Positions 9,886 to 23,300 of a DNA stretch of 64,000 nucleotides are shown piece after piece. The stretch spans positions 316,984,041-317,048,040 of the forward strand of contig NC_081405.1 in NCBI RefSeq assembly GCF_030272615.1, given 5' to 3'. Source of the DNA: Cryptomeria japonica (lineage: Eukaryota; Streptophyta; Pinopsida; Cupressales; Cupressaceae). Numbering within the stretch: position 1 is the first letter of the stretch; every line of letters starts with the position of its first letter. The position numbers and the translations under genes were made by a program. The notes under the pieces are model-generated. The model was not told where the DNA came from. It made no database searches and saw nothing but the letters and a program-made list of their open reading frames with translations.

Positions 9886-12396
9886 CCATGTTGCAAACAT
9901 TGGGATCTCTAGTGTCGCTTGTGCCCTTAGTTGGTGTGAGGTGTATCGACCTTATGTGCATGCTTGTCCTCCTCTTTGTATGTGAATGATTGAGCAGACT
10001 TTAACTTGTGTGTAACGCATGCGTTCACACCTTGTTTTCACCTTCTTGATGTTGGTGTTTGAGTGATTATATGTGCTTTGATTGCTTATTGAGGTCTTGG
10101 TCTACAATTACTCATATTCTGAAAGAGAGTCGTATGTACCTTCCTTATTGATTGTTGTACCCTTTAGACTAATCCATTTGGGTTGGTTAGTACTTGTTTG
10201 GAATTTGAAAGTACAAAATGTGCTTGTTTAAGATTATGATCTATCTTAGTGTTGTCAACTTGAAGGACTAGTATGGTAAATGTTGAATGCTTATTTTGTA
10301 GAAAATTGAATGGTTATAACCCTTCCTCCTCTCTCTCGCTTTCTAGAAATTAAAATATTTGGGATGTGTGTAATTATCTCTAACTTGAGTTTTCCTTTTT
10401 TGCAAGAGAAAGGTGTGACTTATTGAACCCTTGTGTGAACCATATGATGCTTATGTGTTTTTAGATAATAAAAAGGGCTTTGGGTTGAAAGTTCATATTG
10501 GTTGTTGGGAGAAAATTGTATGTGTACATTAAAGAATTCTCCATGTGTTTTGTAGAAGTAACATAATTAAATTATATCTTAAGTGATGTGCATTAATATG
10601 TGAATATTTGTTATGTGAAACTACTTTGTTTGTAGAAGAAGTATTAAAGGGAACATGTTATAGTAGCTTTGAGAGTGTATTAATGTGTTCCACGAAATAT
10701 TGTTTTATGTACTGCATTAAACCAGTTTGATTGAGGATTTATTTTAGCAATGCTCCATTGAACTTGCTTTGGATATATGTAATTATCTTATTATGTTGAG
10801 AAAGTGCAAATGAAAGCATGTTTGATGTGCATGCATTAATATGTATTATTTAGTTGATAGCTCCTCTTTCACCTTCTTATTGTATTTTGATTTTCAATGA
10901 TAGGTTGCAAATTATTATACATTTTGTATTGAATTAAGAGTAGTGAGTGTTCGCAAGAGGTCTCGTATTATCGAAAGATTGCCTGTTTTGATCTCTATTA
11001 TTTGGAAAACTAGAACATTCTATTGCAACCATAATAATTGGAGATGTCATGTAGTCCAATTGGCATTCTTCTAAAAATGGTAGCGAAATGAAAATAGTGC
11101 AATTAAAATGATAGGCTTATAGTGAGAAATTTTAGTATATAGTGTGATCTTGTTGATCTTGTGTCTTTGTAGGAAATAGTTTGGTTATAAAAATCTCTTT
11201 CCCTTCTCGTTGACTATATTATAAGATTTTTAGAAATGCTACGAAGAATGCATTGATTTAAATAGAATGTTTATAAAACATGTGAAATTGTACTGTTGCA
11301 TTTTAGCTTCATATTGAAAGATGAAAGTCCTTTTTGGAAAAGAAAATTTGCATAGTTAGTAATGTGAATTCGTATGCTTAGTGAAATTTGAGAAAGATAT
11401 AGGAATGATGTTATTTCCTTATGTAATTGTGAATTGTTAATAATTTCATTACTTGTATCTAGAGTAAACTTAATTCAGTTATTCATGTGGGAAGCATTAT
11501 TTAAACCTTCCTTGAGTACATGATAGCGTACTAGAAAGTACTCCCCGTAAATGTGACTAAACTAGTACTGGTGTATTCATGTGTATTGTAAGAAACTAGT
11601 GCTTATTATATGTGCCCATGGGTTGGTGAAGTAATCAACCATGGAGGATATGTTGCTAATGAGTATGGGAAACCATATTGTTTATGTAATGTTGCTTATT
11701 TGTTTCCCTATTGAGTACCTAACCTTGGGTTGTGGGTAATTCAGTATGTTAAGGGGTAGTATTTGAAGTCACCATTCCTTGAATAGTATGAATTGCCGTA
11801 CAAGTAATGTTGGTGCGAAGCGACTTTAGCTTCTCTATTTCAAGGAATGATATAGTTATACTATAAGACTGTATGAAAGGTGTACTCAATACTTTCCCTT
11901 TTGATGAATCTATTTACAGGTTTATGTGTGGCAGCCTATTCCTTCCTTTATTTGAGCATTTTGATGGCATTTCTTGAGCATAGTGATGGTGTAGTTTGGA
12001 GGATCCTTTGCCTTGTCTTCATGAAAGGTAGGTTTATCCACATGAGCTACCAGTTAGTATGTGTTGATGGACATGTGGGTGGACCTTAGTCATGTATACC
12101 TCTGGCTTACGATGATTATCCTTATAGATACGTCGCTATGCGGGACGTGACCTCCACGTGCTTGTTTCCATGAGGTACACTACCATGCAGGATACATCCA
12201 TTGTGTGTCTTCTCCGGTTGGGGTAATGCCATGCCACATGACGACATGATGCGGGGTGATGTCGAGGTGCACACCACCATGCCATTTGGGTAGTGTGACT
12301 ATGTCGGACCACATGATGAGCTACTGTGATAGCTAGACGATTGTTCCTTCCTTCCTTGTTGGTGGCTAGATGCTAGTCACATAGTGATGTGATGTG
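9886..12396 (+). other. Lard1 internal region, left part (non-coding)
   Basis: No ORF over about 70 codons. The sequence runs parallel to Lard2 16561-19160 along its length, for example 'gtgtatcgaccttatgtg' and 'cccatgggttggtgaagtaa'. It ends at ATGTG (12392-12396), the target-site duplication of Lard2. A GC-richer block at 12130-12330 corresponds to 18830-19080 in Lard2 but is shorter. Confidence 0.85.
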
Positions 12397-15300
12397 TGTA
12401 GTACCCCTACCATAATCGATCTCTAACCTTGGCTTAATCTTGATTAGTTAATCGTAATATGATGTTACAATCAGATGTTTGATTTCACGCATAGCTATTG
12501 ATGTGGTTTTCTCACTAGTTTTATGCTAGTTGTTTAGTGTTCTTATTTCAGGGTATTACATCGAGCTAATGCATTCATTAGGTTATTATATATGTATGCA
12601 TGTATGATCGTTGGTTGCAGGAGATTTCAGGTACGAAGTCGCATGAGTGCGAGGTTCGTCGTCACTTGGTTTTACAGGTTTGAGCATACCTTTTTAATCC
12701 CTAGAGTCGGATTAGGTGGTCGTAAGACCCTAGTTGACCTTAGTCGTGCTCAAGTGAGCATCGCCAGTCGTCGTCGGTGACCCCTTCTTGTTTGGGTTTG
12801 CGAGTCGTCTGTTTGGTTGACCTTCTCGGTTTGCGTGTTTGGTGTGCCTGGTTAAATTGATTAATTAGTCCTTAGCATTATTTTGAGTATTTATGCGTTT
12901 GAGCAGTGAAGATTAATGGATTATATTGATTGAGAATTCGTTATGCGTTTTTCGTTGTTAATGAATTGCTCGTTGTAAAAAGGAAGTTTTGTATGTTATC
13001 ACAATAGAATTTAATTGAAAACTGTTGGATTATTATTTTAGAAAGGTTAAATTTGTTAAATGAGGAAATCGAATTTTTAATTGAAATAGCAAGCTATATT
13101 GTTGATATTGTTGAAAAGGATTAAATTTAGAGTATTATTTGTAAATAAAAGTTTTTATTCCAAAAATGGAATTTTTGGAGGTCAACTCTTCCATATTACC
13201 CAAATTTGGGGAAATTGGGAGGATGGACATTTTTGGAAAAGATTATGGGTGGGGAATGAAAATTGGAGGATTTGGGGAGCTGAGGATTGGGGGGCTCTCC
13301 TTCAGCCATGCCAGGATTGCGTATGAAGGTAGGGTTTATCCAAATCGTTCTTCCTTGTGGTTGTAAAAAGGATTGCTTGTTGCCAAATTCAATCTTTGAT
13401 TGTTTTCAGTTTCATATTGGATTTGGGAGTTTAAATCCATGTTTTAGCTGTGTTCTTCAAGAAATTGCATGGCTGTATCATTATGTTAAAAATGGGTTAT
13501 CTTGCCATGTCCGGTTCTCTCTTTGATTAATATAAATAAATTTATACATTTTCTTTGTGCTGGGCGTTTTGTGCTGGGCGTAGTTGTCGTGCTTAAACCC
13601 ATGCATTTTGTTTTATATATCGAACTGTGTTTTGAGGGAAATGAAATCTTGGATTAATAATATCGAACTGTGTTTTAAAGAAATTTTTTTAGTTCACTTC
13701 GAACTGTGTTTTAAGAAAGATTTATTCATTTATTCTTGAGCCGGGCGTTGCCTTTGTATCGGGACGTGCGTGTGTTTTTTGTTGTAGCGGACTGCGTTTG
13801 GGGTTTGGAGGCGGGGAACGGAGCTCCGCCCGCCCCCTCCCCTCTCTCCCGCTCGCCCTTCTCCTCCCCTTAGTCCCGTGCTTTTCCCCCCCCCCGCCTG
13901 CTGTTGGTGTTAGGGCCTCCGGCCGCAGTTCACTGCGGTGGCCACAGGGCCGCGGTGGCTGCAGGGCGCCGCGGGCCTGCGGGCACCGCAGCGGTGCCGC
14001 CACCTGGCAATGCCCTGCGGCTAGGGTTAGGGCATAGCCCGCCCTCGCCGCTAAGGGTTAAAGGCATTTCTTTTTTTTTTCGTTTTTAATCATAGTTTTA
14101 AAAAAACGTAGTTGTTTTTAAACGCTATTTTAAATGCGTTTTGATGTTTTAAATTAATTTATAAAAATGATTTTTATATCATTTTAGAGAGAGTTGTGTT
14201 TAAATGTTTAGTTTAATTAGATGCTTAATTATGATGGGAGGGCATATCACGATAAATGATAACTTGATTTTGATGGAGTATATAATGGAATTTATAGGTG
14301 AATTAGTCATTCAAGTTTCTTTCATGATTTGTGCACCTCGTCTAATTGAGTTCTAATATTGATAATTTCATCATCAAATGTTATTTGGCTATGCTTGGGT
14401 CCAATCTTAGATTAATAAGTTTATATCATGTGCGTTGGAAATGAGTATCTACAACTGAATTTCTTTTATCTTTATTTCCGTAATCCGTATTACGTAACTG
14501 GAATTGAAAGTATGAATCTGTAGAGACTGATTTTAGACCAGTATGTAATGACGTTTTGATTGGGAGATTAAGTACCTTATTTGAGTTGATTAACGGTTGT
14601 CTGAGATTTAATAATATGAATTGGTTAAAACTCTTTATGGCTTAAATTGCCTGTTCAATGCTTGAACCTTAGGAGTTAGAAACCCAAGAACAACTTAACC
14701 CTTGATGAGATAGATAACTGTAATCTGATTTGGATCTTGTAGAAAACTTGATCGTCGTTTAATGATTAAATCAAATTGAGGAAATATTGTCTTTTCTGAT
14801 TATAGCATTGCGAGTTTAATTACTGTATTCGCTTTAATTTATGAAATGGCATGTTTTGCTTTGTTTAAAAGGACCCTGTCATATGGATGATTCGGTGTTC
14901 CTGTTTCAGTCCTCGAATTCTGAGTTGACGATTGTATTGTGATGTTGTCATAGTTGATCATCTCCTCCTTGTGTGTGTGAGTCGAATGATGATTGTGGTT
15001 GACCATTGTTGGTCGGGTCTCTAGATTAGAGTACCGTCAGTAAGTGTTCATCTTTGAGTCGTGTTTGACCTGATGATTTCTCTTCTTCTTGAACTCCGTT
15101 CGTCTGACCATGTGTATTCCTTGGTTTGAGTTCGTCTGAGTTAGTCTAGTGTCGTATGGGAAAGTGGCTTTCGATTGGGGGTCGCACCCAAAGTGGCTGC
15201 TGGGTAACCCGTCAAAAGTGAGTCTAATAAGTGATAACCTAAGTAGATTAGAAAATAATTTATAAATAAGATAATGTGCCTCACACATGGGACGACTGCT

Positions 15301-16546
15301 ATCATAGATTCGGCATGCTGTGAGAAGGCCTGAAATGGCAAACCATCTTCCTTGTCTTCACGAGAGAATGTGTGGGTCCACATGAGGCTTGGATGGGCCG
15401 GAAGTTCGGATTAGGTTGCCAGGGTTACCAGTGTATGGGCTGGGACCTATGAAGATTTGCCATGGTATCCATACCAGGTTGTGTGATGACACTTGTCCCT
15501 ACGTTCGCTAGTGTGTGGTCGTTTTGTCCTGTTTTGAGTACCCTTGTGAGTCGTCCTTTGTCTCTGCCCTTGTGAGAGTCAGTTCCATGTTAGACCTTGG
15601 GTGGTGATGGCTCAGTTTATGGATGCTCATCTGGACCTCTTGTTTTTAGCTTTGATTATGTTCAGCTGGATCCTGTTCTTTGTAAGGATCGTTTATGTAT
15701 TATGGACCGATGTGGTCATCTGTATATCATTTATGTATCGCCTTGATGGCTGGATTGTATAGTGTAACCTCTTGTACTCTTAACTTTATTAATTATCAGA
15801 GGGGTCTTGCAGTTGCGCAGACCCGGAGATGTAGCCCATTAGGGGTGAACTCCGAGATCATTATGGTGTTATGTGGTGTATTCTCTTATGTTTCTTTTAT
15901 TCAGCTTTACCATGTATGTTTATTTTATGTAAAATGGTTAAGTGGATAATTGGAATTAACTATTAATGCTTATATTCATTTCTTCCTTGAATGCCATGTT
16001 AATCGAATGCATAATTGGTTGAGATGCGATTTATCGTAATGCATGTGTGAATTCGTCCTTTTAATGCAATAAGTTGGAATATGGAATAATGTAACTTAGA
16101 GTAATGAATTATACTCAGTTGTTGTTAAGAAATTAAATATGCTTGGAAAGATCTCGTGTTATGATGAATCCTAGTGTATTAGTATGTTAGATGTATGGTT
16201 TGTAATTTTTATTGAAAAGCTTGAATGAGGTTGATGAATGGATCTTAATGGATGAATCTTTGTTGTGAATACATTTCCCTCTTTTGAAAAGAATTACCCT
16301 GATTGTGAATTATCTCGTTATTAAGATATTCAGCTTTTGGATTAATCGTGTGAGTAAAGTGTATTGTGAAAATTTAAGTAATCTCGTTGGGAAACTCTTT
16401 AGGAGTTAGTTGAAGTCTTCCGCTATGTAATCTGAATCTTTGGTATCTTGTTGCATCTTATGTGTTGTAACTTTAAAAAAAAAAATTTGCACTCTATTCT
16501 TGTAATTTTGGCTTATCCCTTCGGGGTTTCCTGGCGGGGCATTACA
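12397..16546 (+). mobile_element. 5' LTR of Lard2 (4150 bp)
   Basis: TGTAGTACCCCTACC to GGCGGGGCATTACA. The outer parts match the Lard1 LTR. The centre holds a GC-rich block (13735-14065) and, at 14990-15480, a segment homologous to the Gyp1 and 47.8-kb LTRs, recognised by phrases such as 'agaaggcctgaaatggcaaa' and 'cttgtcttcacgaga'. Small ORFs here recur in the 3' LTR only because the LTRs are copies. Confidence 0.94.
13735..14065 (+). other. GC-rich island inside Lard2 5' LTR
   Basis: A block of C/G-rich sequence in an otherwise AT-rich LTR, including a C9 run, GGGCGCCGCGGGCC and several CpG-dense stretches. It is repeated at 21682-22010 in the 3' LTR. ORFs predicted on both strands are compositional and have no recognisable domain. 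It may be a promoter or CpG-island-like control region, but nothing in the sequence proves this. Confidence 0.7.
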
Positions 16547-16548
16547 TT

Positions 16549-16560
16549 TGGTATCAGAGC
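16549..16560 (+). promoter_or_regulatory. PBS of Lard2 (initiator tRNA-Met type)
   Basis: TGGTATCAGAGC two bases after the 5' LTR, with the same spacing as in Lard1. Confidence 0.93.
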
Positions 16561-19500
16561 CCATGTTGCAAACATTGGGATCTCTGGTGTCGCGTGTGCT
16601 CTCTATTTGTGTGAGGTGTATCGACCTTATGTGTATGCTTGTCCTCCTTTTGCATGTGAGTGATTGAGCAGATCTTAGCTGGTGTGTAACGTGTGTGTTC
16701 ACACCTTGTTTTCGCCTTCTTGATGTTGGTGCTTGAGTGCGTATATGTGCATTGTTTGCCTATTGATGTCTTGGTCTACGATTACTCTTATTTGGAAGGA
16801 GAGTCGTATGTACCATTCCTTATTGAGCGTTGTACTCTTTAGACTAATCCATTTGGATTGGTCCGTGCTTGTCTTGAATCTGAAAGTGCGAATTATGTTT
16901 GTTTAAAGATTATGATCTAGTTTAGTGTTGTCCACTTGAAGGACTTGTATGGCAATTATTGAATGCCTATTTTGTAGAAAATTAAATGATGATCACCATT
17001 CCTCTCTCTCTTTCTGGAAATTAAAATGATTAAGATATGTGTAATTATCTTTGATTCGAATTTTCTTGTTTGCAAGAGAGAAAAGGGTGTGATTTCTTGA
17101 GCCCTTGTATGAGCCTTATGTCGCTTATGTTTTTAGATTATTAAAGGGCTATGAGTTTAGAAATTTTATATTGGTTATGGGAGAAAACTATATGTCTACG
17201 TTTAAAGAAGTCTCCATTTGTATCTTGTAGGAGTAGCATGATTAAATTCTACCTTAGTAAGGTGCATTCTATGTGAATAGTTGAATTATGTGAAACTACT
17301 TGATTGGTAGAAGAAGTATTAAAAGAGTATGTTAGTGTAGCTTCGAGAGAGTATTAATGTGTTCCCTGAAAGATTGTTCAATGTGTTTTTCGAAAGATTG
17401 TCTTCTATGTTTCATTAAACCAGTTTGATTGAAGATATATTTTAGCAAATGCTCCATTGAACTCGCTTTTGGGTATGTGTAATTACCTTAATGTGTTTAG
17501 AAAGTGTGAATGAAAAGCTTGTTTGATGTGTATGCATTAATATGTTCTATTTGGTTAATAGCTCCTTGCTTGTCTTTGATCGTAATGTGATCTTCTCTAA
17601 TAGGTTGCAAATGACGGCATGTGTCTGAATTGCATTATTGTAAGTGAGTGTTCTTATGAGTTCTTGCATTATCGAAAAGAGTGCCTCTCTTGATCTTTGT
17701 TTTGGTTATAAACTAGAACCTCCTGTTGCAACCATAAATATTGGAAATGTTTTTGTTCGGCAGATTGTCATCCTTCTAAATCGGCAGCGAAATGAAAACC
17801 GTGTAATTGTAATGATAGGCTTATAGTGAGAAATTTTATATTGTAGCGTGATCTGTTGATCTTGTGTTTTTGTAGGAAATAGTTTGGTTATCAAACTCTC
17901 TTTCCCTTCTCCTTGCCTAATCATGAGATTTTTAGAAATGGAATTGAAGAGTGCATTGATTTAAATAGAATGTTTTTAAAACATGTGAATTGTATGTTGC
18001 TTTTTGCTTCATAGTGATAGATGGAAGTCTTAAGCTTTAGAAATGAATTTCCTTAGCTAGTAATTTAATTATGAATGCTTAGTGAGATTCGAGAAAGCCA
18101 TAGGAATGATGTTAATTCCTTATATGATTGTGAATTGTTACCGAAATTCAGTACTTGAATCTAGAGTAGACTTGATTCAGTTATTATATAGAAAGCATGA
18201 TTAAAATCTTCCTTGTATAGATGTTAGCGTACTGAAAAGTACTCCCCGTAAATGTGACTAAACCAGTATTGGTGTTTTGTGTGTATTGTGAGAAACCAGT
18301 GCGTATTATTTGTGCCCATGGATTGGTGAAGTAATCAACCATGGAGGATATGTTGCTTATGAGTATGGGAAACCATACCGTTTATGTGATGTTGCTTATT
18401 TGTTCCCTACTGAGTACCAAACCTCGAGTTGTGGATAACTCAGTATGTTAAGGGGTAGTATTCGAAGTAACCGTTCCTTGAATAATATGGATTGGCGTAC
18501 GAGTAATATCGACGTGAAGCGACTTTAGCTTCTCTACTTCGAGGAATGATATAGTTGTACTACTAAACTATATCAAGGTGTACTCAATACTTTCCCTTTT
18601 GATGGATCTATTTATAGGTCTATGTGTGCCAGCCTATTCCTATCCTTCATTTTGAGCATATAGATGGCAGTTTTTGAGCTTATTGTTGGGTTCTATTGGA
18701 GGATCCTTTGCCTTGTCTTCATGAAAGGTAGGTTTATTCGCATGTGCTGCCAGTTAGTAGGTGTTGGTAGGCATGTGGGTGGACCATAGTCATGTATACC
18801 TCTGGCTTACGACGAGTATCCTTCTAGGAACATCGCTATGCGGAGTGTGACCAGCGCGTGCCTTATCCGTGGGGTACACTGCCATGCGGGATACGTCCAT
18901 TGCGTGCCTTGTCCACTTGGAGTATTGCCATGCCGTGCTGAGACACGATGCGGGATGTAGTAGACATTTCCATGCGGCCTACTGCTAGGTATTGGGTAGA
19001 GCCATGCCACGTGACGACGTGATGCGGGGTGATGTCGAGGTGCACACTGCCATGCCATGTGGATGTGTGACTGGCCACACCATATGATGAGCTACTAGGA
19101 TAGCTAGACGATTGTTCCTTCCTTCCTCGTTGGTGGCTAGCTATTAGTCACGCAGTGATGTTATGTGCAGTTGTGCTATTTTTTTTATATTTCTTTGGGG
19201 ATCAGCAGTTTGTTTTACTTTGACTGTGAAGGTTTAGCCACGATCTTGTGATCTTTTGCACTTTTGATTGGGTGTTGAGATTCCGGATTATTTTCTTGCC
19301 TTACTGTTGGAATTGAGGATTTATTATCTTTATTCTTCTGTACTTTGTTGGCTAAACTGGTTTATCATTATTGTTTTCGTATGCTGGTCTTGTGTTGCAA
19401 TGTGAATTCCTCTCCAAGAACGTAGGAGACGGGCTTGGATGAGTGTATACGAGGAAGTAGACGCAAGGAACCTTGAGGATGGAGGTATGTGAGGCTGTGA

Positions 19501-20330
19501 CGCAACTAGTACCCACTACCTACCTATGTGTGGTGACTATCTCTTGGAGGCTAACCACCTTGCACAACAAGGGATATTCACAAAGGTCTTGTATGGAAGG
19601 TAGCACCGCTATGGTGTACCTAGCACCATCGAGCCTTTGAGTGAGATATTGGATATTTATGATCATATTGTTGTTCTGAGATCAGGCATAGAGATGCTGA
19701 TCGTGCATGTTACCTTTGACCGAGCATTAGACATGCTCACATGTGGCCTTTTATGTTATGCATTTCAGTTATGTGGATGATTATTATTGTATCATGGAGT
19801 AAATTGTGTTAACTTGTCGCTATGTTATGGGACATAGTCTTTGGAAAGGTTTTCTTATGCCTGGCAAGTGTAACAATGGAGTTATTTATGTTGCTCTTAT
19901 TTCATGAAGGTTAATTTGGCCGTAGAAATTGATATTTTGAGCTAGTTCTATGTTATTAAATCTTATGATAAAGATGGATTGGTAAAGGAAATTGATCATG
20001 ATGGCACGTTTCCTTGTCATTTTTGGTCAATGATTATGGTAATTGTTGTTTACCTCCTTGTAATGTTTTAATTTGGTGTAATGAGAGGAAGGAATTTCCT
20101 GTTTCTCTGCTATGATGGTGGATAATTCCTAGAATATCTTTAAGGAACGTATAGTTTAGATGTATCTTGCCAATGGATAATGGCGTTTGTAAAGGATTTT
20201 GCAATTATATTTCATTTATTTATGGAAAGTTTTCTATGTGCAATTTGATTTTTGTTGAATGAGTTTCAGGGCTGATGCGTACGACATGTCCTTCATCTAG
20301 CCTTACGACTTCCAGGAGTAAGTCGGAACC
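16561..20330 (+). other. Lard2 internal region (non-coding)
   Basis: About 3.8 kb without a credible reading frame, yet collinear with the Lard1 internal region from end to end. Shared landmarks are 'tgtatcgaccttatgtg' near 16617, 'cccatggattggtgaagtaa' near 18315 and 'gagtaagtcggaacctag' near 20310. Conservation of a non-coding core between two elements points to functions carried in RNA or DNA, such as packaging or priming. Confidence 0.85.
18820..19080 (+). repeat. Degenerate CATGCGG/GATGCGGG-rich block in Lard2 core
   Basis: Many variants of GCCATGC, CATGCGG and GATGCGGG occur in about 260 bp (for example 'gccatgcgggatacgtcc', 'gatgcggggtgatgtc'). The Lard1 counterpart (12130-12330) has fewer units, so copy number varies between the two elements. 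ORFs on the minus strand here (HGSVH/HGNT-like) are translations of the repeat. Confidence 0.6.
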
Positions 20331-20343
20331 TAGGGGGGGAGAA
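20331..20343 (+). promoter_or_regulatory. Polypurine tract of Lard2
   Basis: AGGGGGGGAGAA directly before the 3' LTR start TGTAGTACC. The GGGGGGGAGAA core is the same as in Gyp1 (minus strand, 56036-56046). Confidence 0.9.
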
Positions 20344-23300
20344 TGTAGTACCCCTACCGTAATCGATCTCTAACCTTGGCTTAATCTTGATTAGTTAATC
20401 GTAATATGATGTTACAATCAGATGTTTGATTTCACGCATAGCTATTGATGTGGTTTTCTCACTAGTTTTATGCTAGTTGTTTAGTGTTCTTATTTTAGGG
20501 TATTACATCGAGCTAACGCATTCATTAGGTTATTATATATGTATGCATGTATGATCGTTCGTTGCAGGAGATTTCAGGTACGAAGTCGCATGAGTGCGAG
20601 GTTCGTCGTCACCTAGTTTTACAGGTTTGAGCATACCTTTTTAATCCCTAGAGTCGGATTAGGTGGTCGTAAGACCCTAGTTGACCTTAGTCGTGCTCAA
20701 GTGAGCATCGTCAGTCGTCGTCGGTGACCCCTTCTTGTTTGGGTTTGCGAGTCGTCTGTTTGGTTGACCTTCTCGGTTTGCGTGTTTGGTGTGCCTGGTT
20801 AAATTCATTAATTAGTCCTTAGCATTATTTTGAGTATTTATGCGTTTGAGCAGTGAAGATTAATGGATTATATTGATTGAGAATTCGTTATGCGTTTTTC
20901 GTTGTTAATGAATTGCTTGTTGTAAAAAGGAAGTTTTGTATGTTATCACAATAGAATTTAATTGAAAACTGTTGGATTATTATTTTAGAAAGGTTAAATT
21001 TGTTAAATGAGGAAATCAAATTTTTAATTGAAATAGCAAGCTATATTGTTGATATTGTTGAAAAGGATTAAATTTAGAGTATTATTTGTAAATAAAAGTT
21101 TTTATTCCAAAAATGGAATTTTTGGAGGTCAACTCTTCCATATTACCCAAATTTGGGGAAATTGGGAGGATGGACATTTTTGGAAAAGATTATGGGTGGG
21201 GAATGAAAATTGGAGGATTTGGGGAGCTGAGGATTGGGGGGCTCTCCTTCAACCATGCCAGGATTGCGTATGAAGGTAGGGTTTATCCAAATCGTTCTTC
21301 CTTGTGGTTGTAAAAAGGATTGCTTGTTGCCAAATTCAATCTTTGATTGTTTTCAGTTTCATATTGGATTTGGGAGTTTAAATCCATGTTTTAGCTGTGT
21401 TCTTCAAGAAATTGCATGGCTGTATCATTATGTTAAAAATGGGTTATCTTGCCATGTCCGGTTCTCTCTTTGATTAATATAAATAAATTTATACATTTTC
21501 TTTGTGCTGGGCGTTTTGTGCTGGGCGTAGTTGTCGTGCTTAAACCCGTGCATTTTGTTTTATATATCGAACTGTGTTTTGAGGGAAATGAAATCTTGGA
21601 TTAATAATATTGAACTGTGTTTTAAAGAAATTTTTTTAGTTCATTTCGAACTGTGTTTTAAGAAAGATTTATTCATTTATTCTTGAGCCGGGCGTTGCCT
21701 TTGTATCGGGACGTGCGTGTGTTTTTTGTTGTAGCGGACTGCGTTTGGGGTTTGGAGGCGGGGAGCGGAGCTCCGCCCGCCCCCTCCCCTCTCTCCCGCT
21801 CGCCCTTCTCCTCCCCTTAGTCCCGTGCTTTTCCCCCCCCCCGCCTGTTGTTGGTGTTAGGGCCTCCGGCCGTGGTTCACTGCGGTGGCCACAGGGCCGC
21901 GGTGGCTGCAGGGCGCCGCGGGCCTGCGGGCACCGCAGCGGCGCCGCCGCCTGGCAATGCCCTGCGGCTAGGGTTAGGGCATAGCCCGCCCTCGCCGCTA
22001 AGGGTTAAAGGCATTTCTTTTTTTTTTTCGTTTTTAATCATAGTTTTAAAAAAACGTAGTTGTTTTTAAACGCTATTTTAAATGCGTTTTGATGTTTTAA
22101 ATTAGTTTATAAAAATGATTTTTATATCATTTTAGAGAGAGTTGTGTTTAAATGTTTAGTTTAATTAGACGCTTAATTATGATGGGAGGGCATATCACGA
22201 TAAATGATAACTTGATTTTGATGGAGTATATAATGGAATTTATAGGTGAATTAGTCATTCAAGTTTATTTCATGATTTGTGCACCTCGTCTAATTGAGTT
22301 CTAATATTGATAATTTCATCATCAAATGTTATTTGGCTATGCTTGGGTCCAATCTTAGATTAATAAGTTTATATCATGTGCGTTGGAAATGAGTATCTAC
22401 AACTGAATTTCTTTTATCTTTATTTCCGTAATCCGTATTACGTAACTGGAATTGAAAGTATGAATCTGTAGAGACTGATTTTAGACCAGTATGTAATGAC
22501 GTTTTGATTGGGAGATTAAGTACCTTATTTGAGTTGATTAACGGTTGTCTGAGATTTAATAATATGAATTGGTTAAAACTCTTTATGGCTTAAATTGCCT
22601 GTTCAATGCTTGAACCTTAGGAGTTAGAAACCCAAGAACAACTTAACCCTTGATGAGATAGATAACTGTAATCTGATTTGGATCTTGTAGAAAACTTGAT
22701 CGTCGTTTAATGATTAAATCAAATTGAGGAAATATTGTCTTTTCTGATTATAGCATTGCGAGTTTAATTACTGTATTCGCTTTAATTTATGAAATGGCAT
22801 GTTTTGCTTTGTTTAAAAGGACCCTGTCATATGGATGATTCGGTGTTCCTGTTTCAGTCCTCGAATTCCGAGTTGACGATTGTATTGTGATGTTGTCATA
22901 GTTGATCATCTCCTCCTTGTGTGTGTGAGTCGAATGATGATTGTGGTTGACCGTTGTTGGTCGGGTCTCTAGATTAGAGTACCGTCAGTAAGTGTTCATC
23001 TTTGAGTCGTGTTTGACCTGATGATTGCTCTTCTTCTTGAACTCCGTTCGTCTAACCATGTGTATTCCTTGGTTCGAGTTCGTCTGAGTTAGTCTAGTGT
23101 CGTATGGGAAAGTGGCTTTCGATTGGGGGCCGTGCCCAAAGTGGCTGCTGGGTAACCCATCGAAAGTGAGTCTAATAAGTGATAACCTAAGTAGATTAGA
23201 AAATAATTTATAAATAAGATAATGTGCCTCACACATGGGACGAATGCTATCATAGATTTGGCATGCTGTGAGAAGGCCTGAAATGGCAAACCATCTTCCT

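Noticed and set aside
13099-14089. Several ORFs of 60-93 codons, repeated at 21046-22069
   Set aside because: They recur only because the two Lard2 LTRs are copies. The GC-rich ones overlap on opposite strands and no domain is recognisable.
18807-19078. Minus-strand ORFs of 71 and 83 codons rich in His, Gly and Trp
   Set aside because: Two overlapping frames of the same CATGCGG-type repeat; the Lard1 counterpart does not preserve them.
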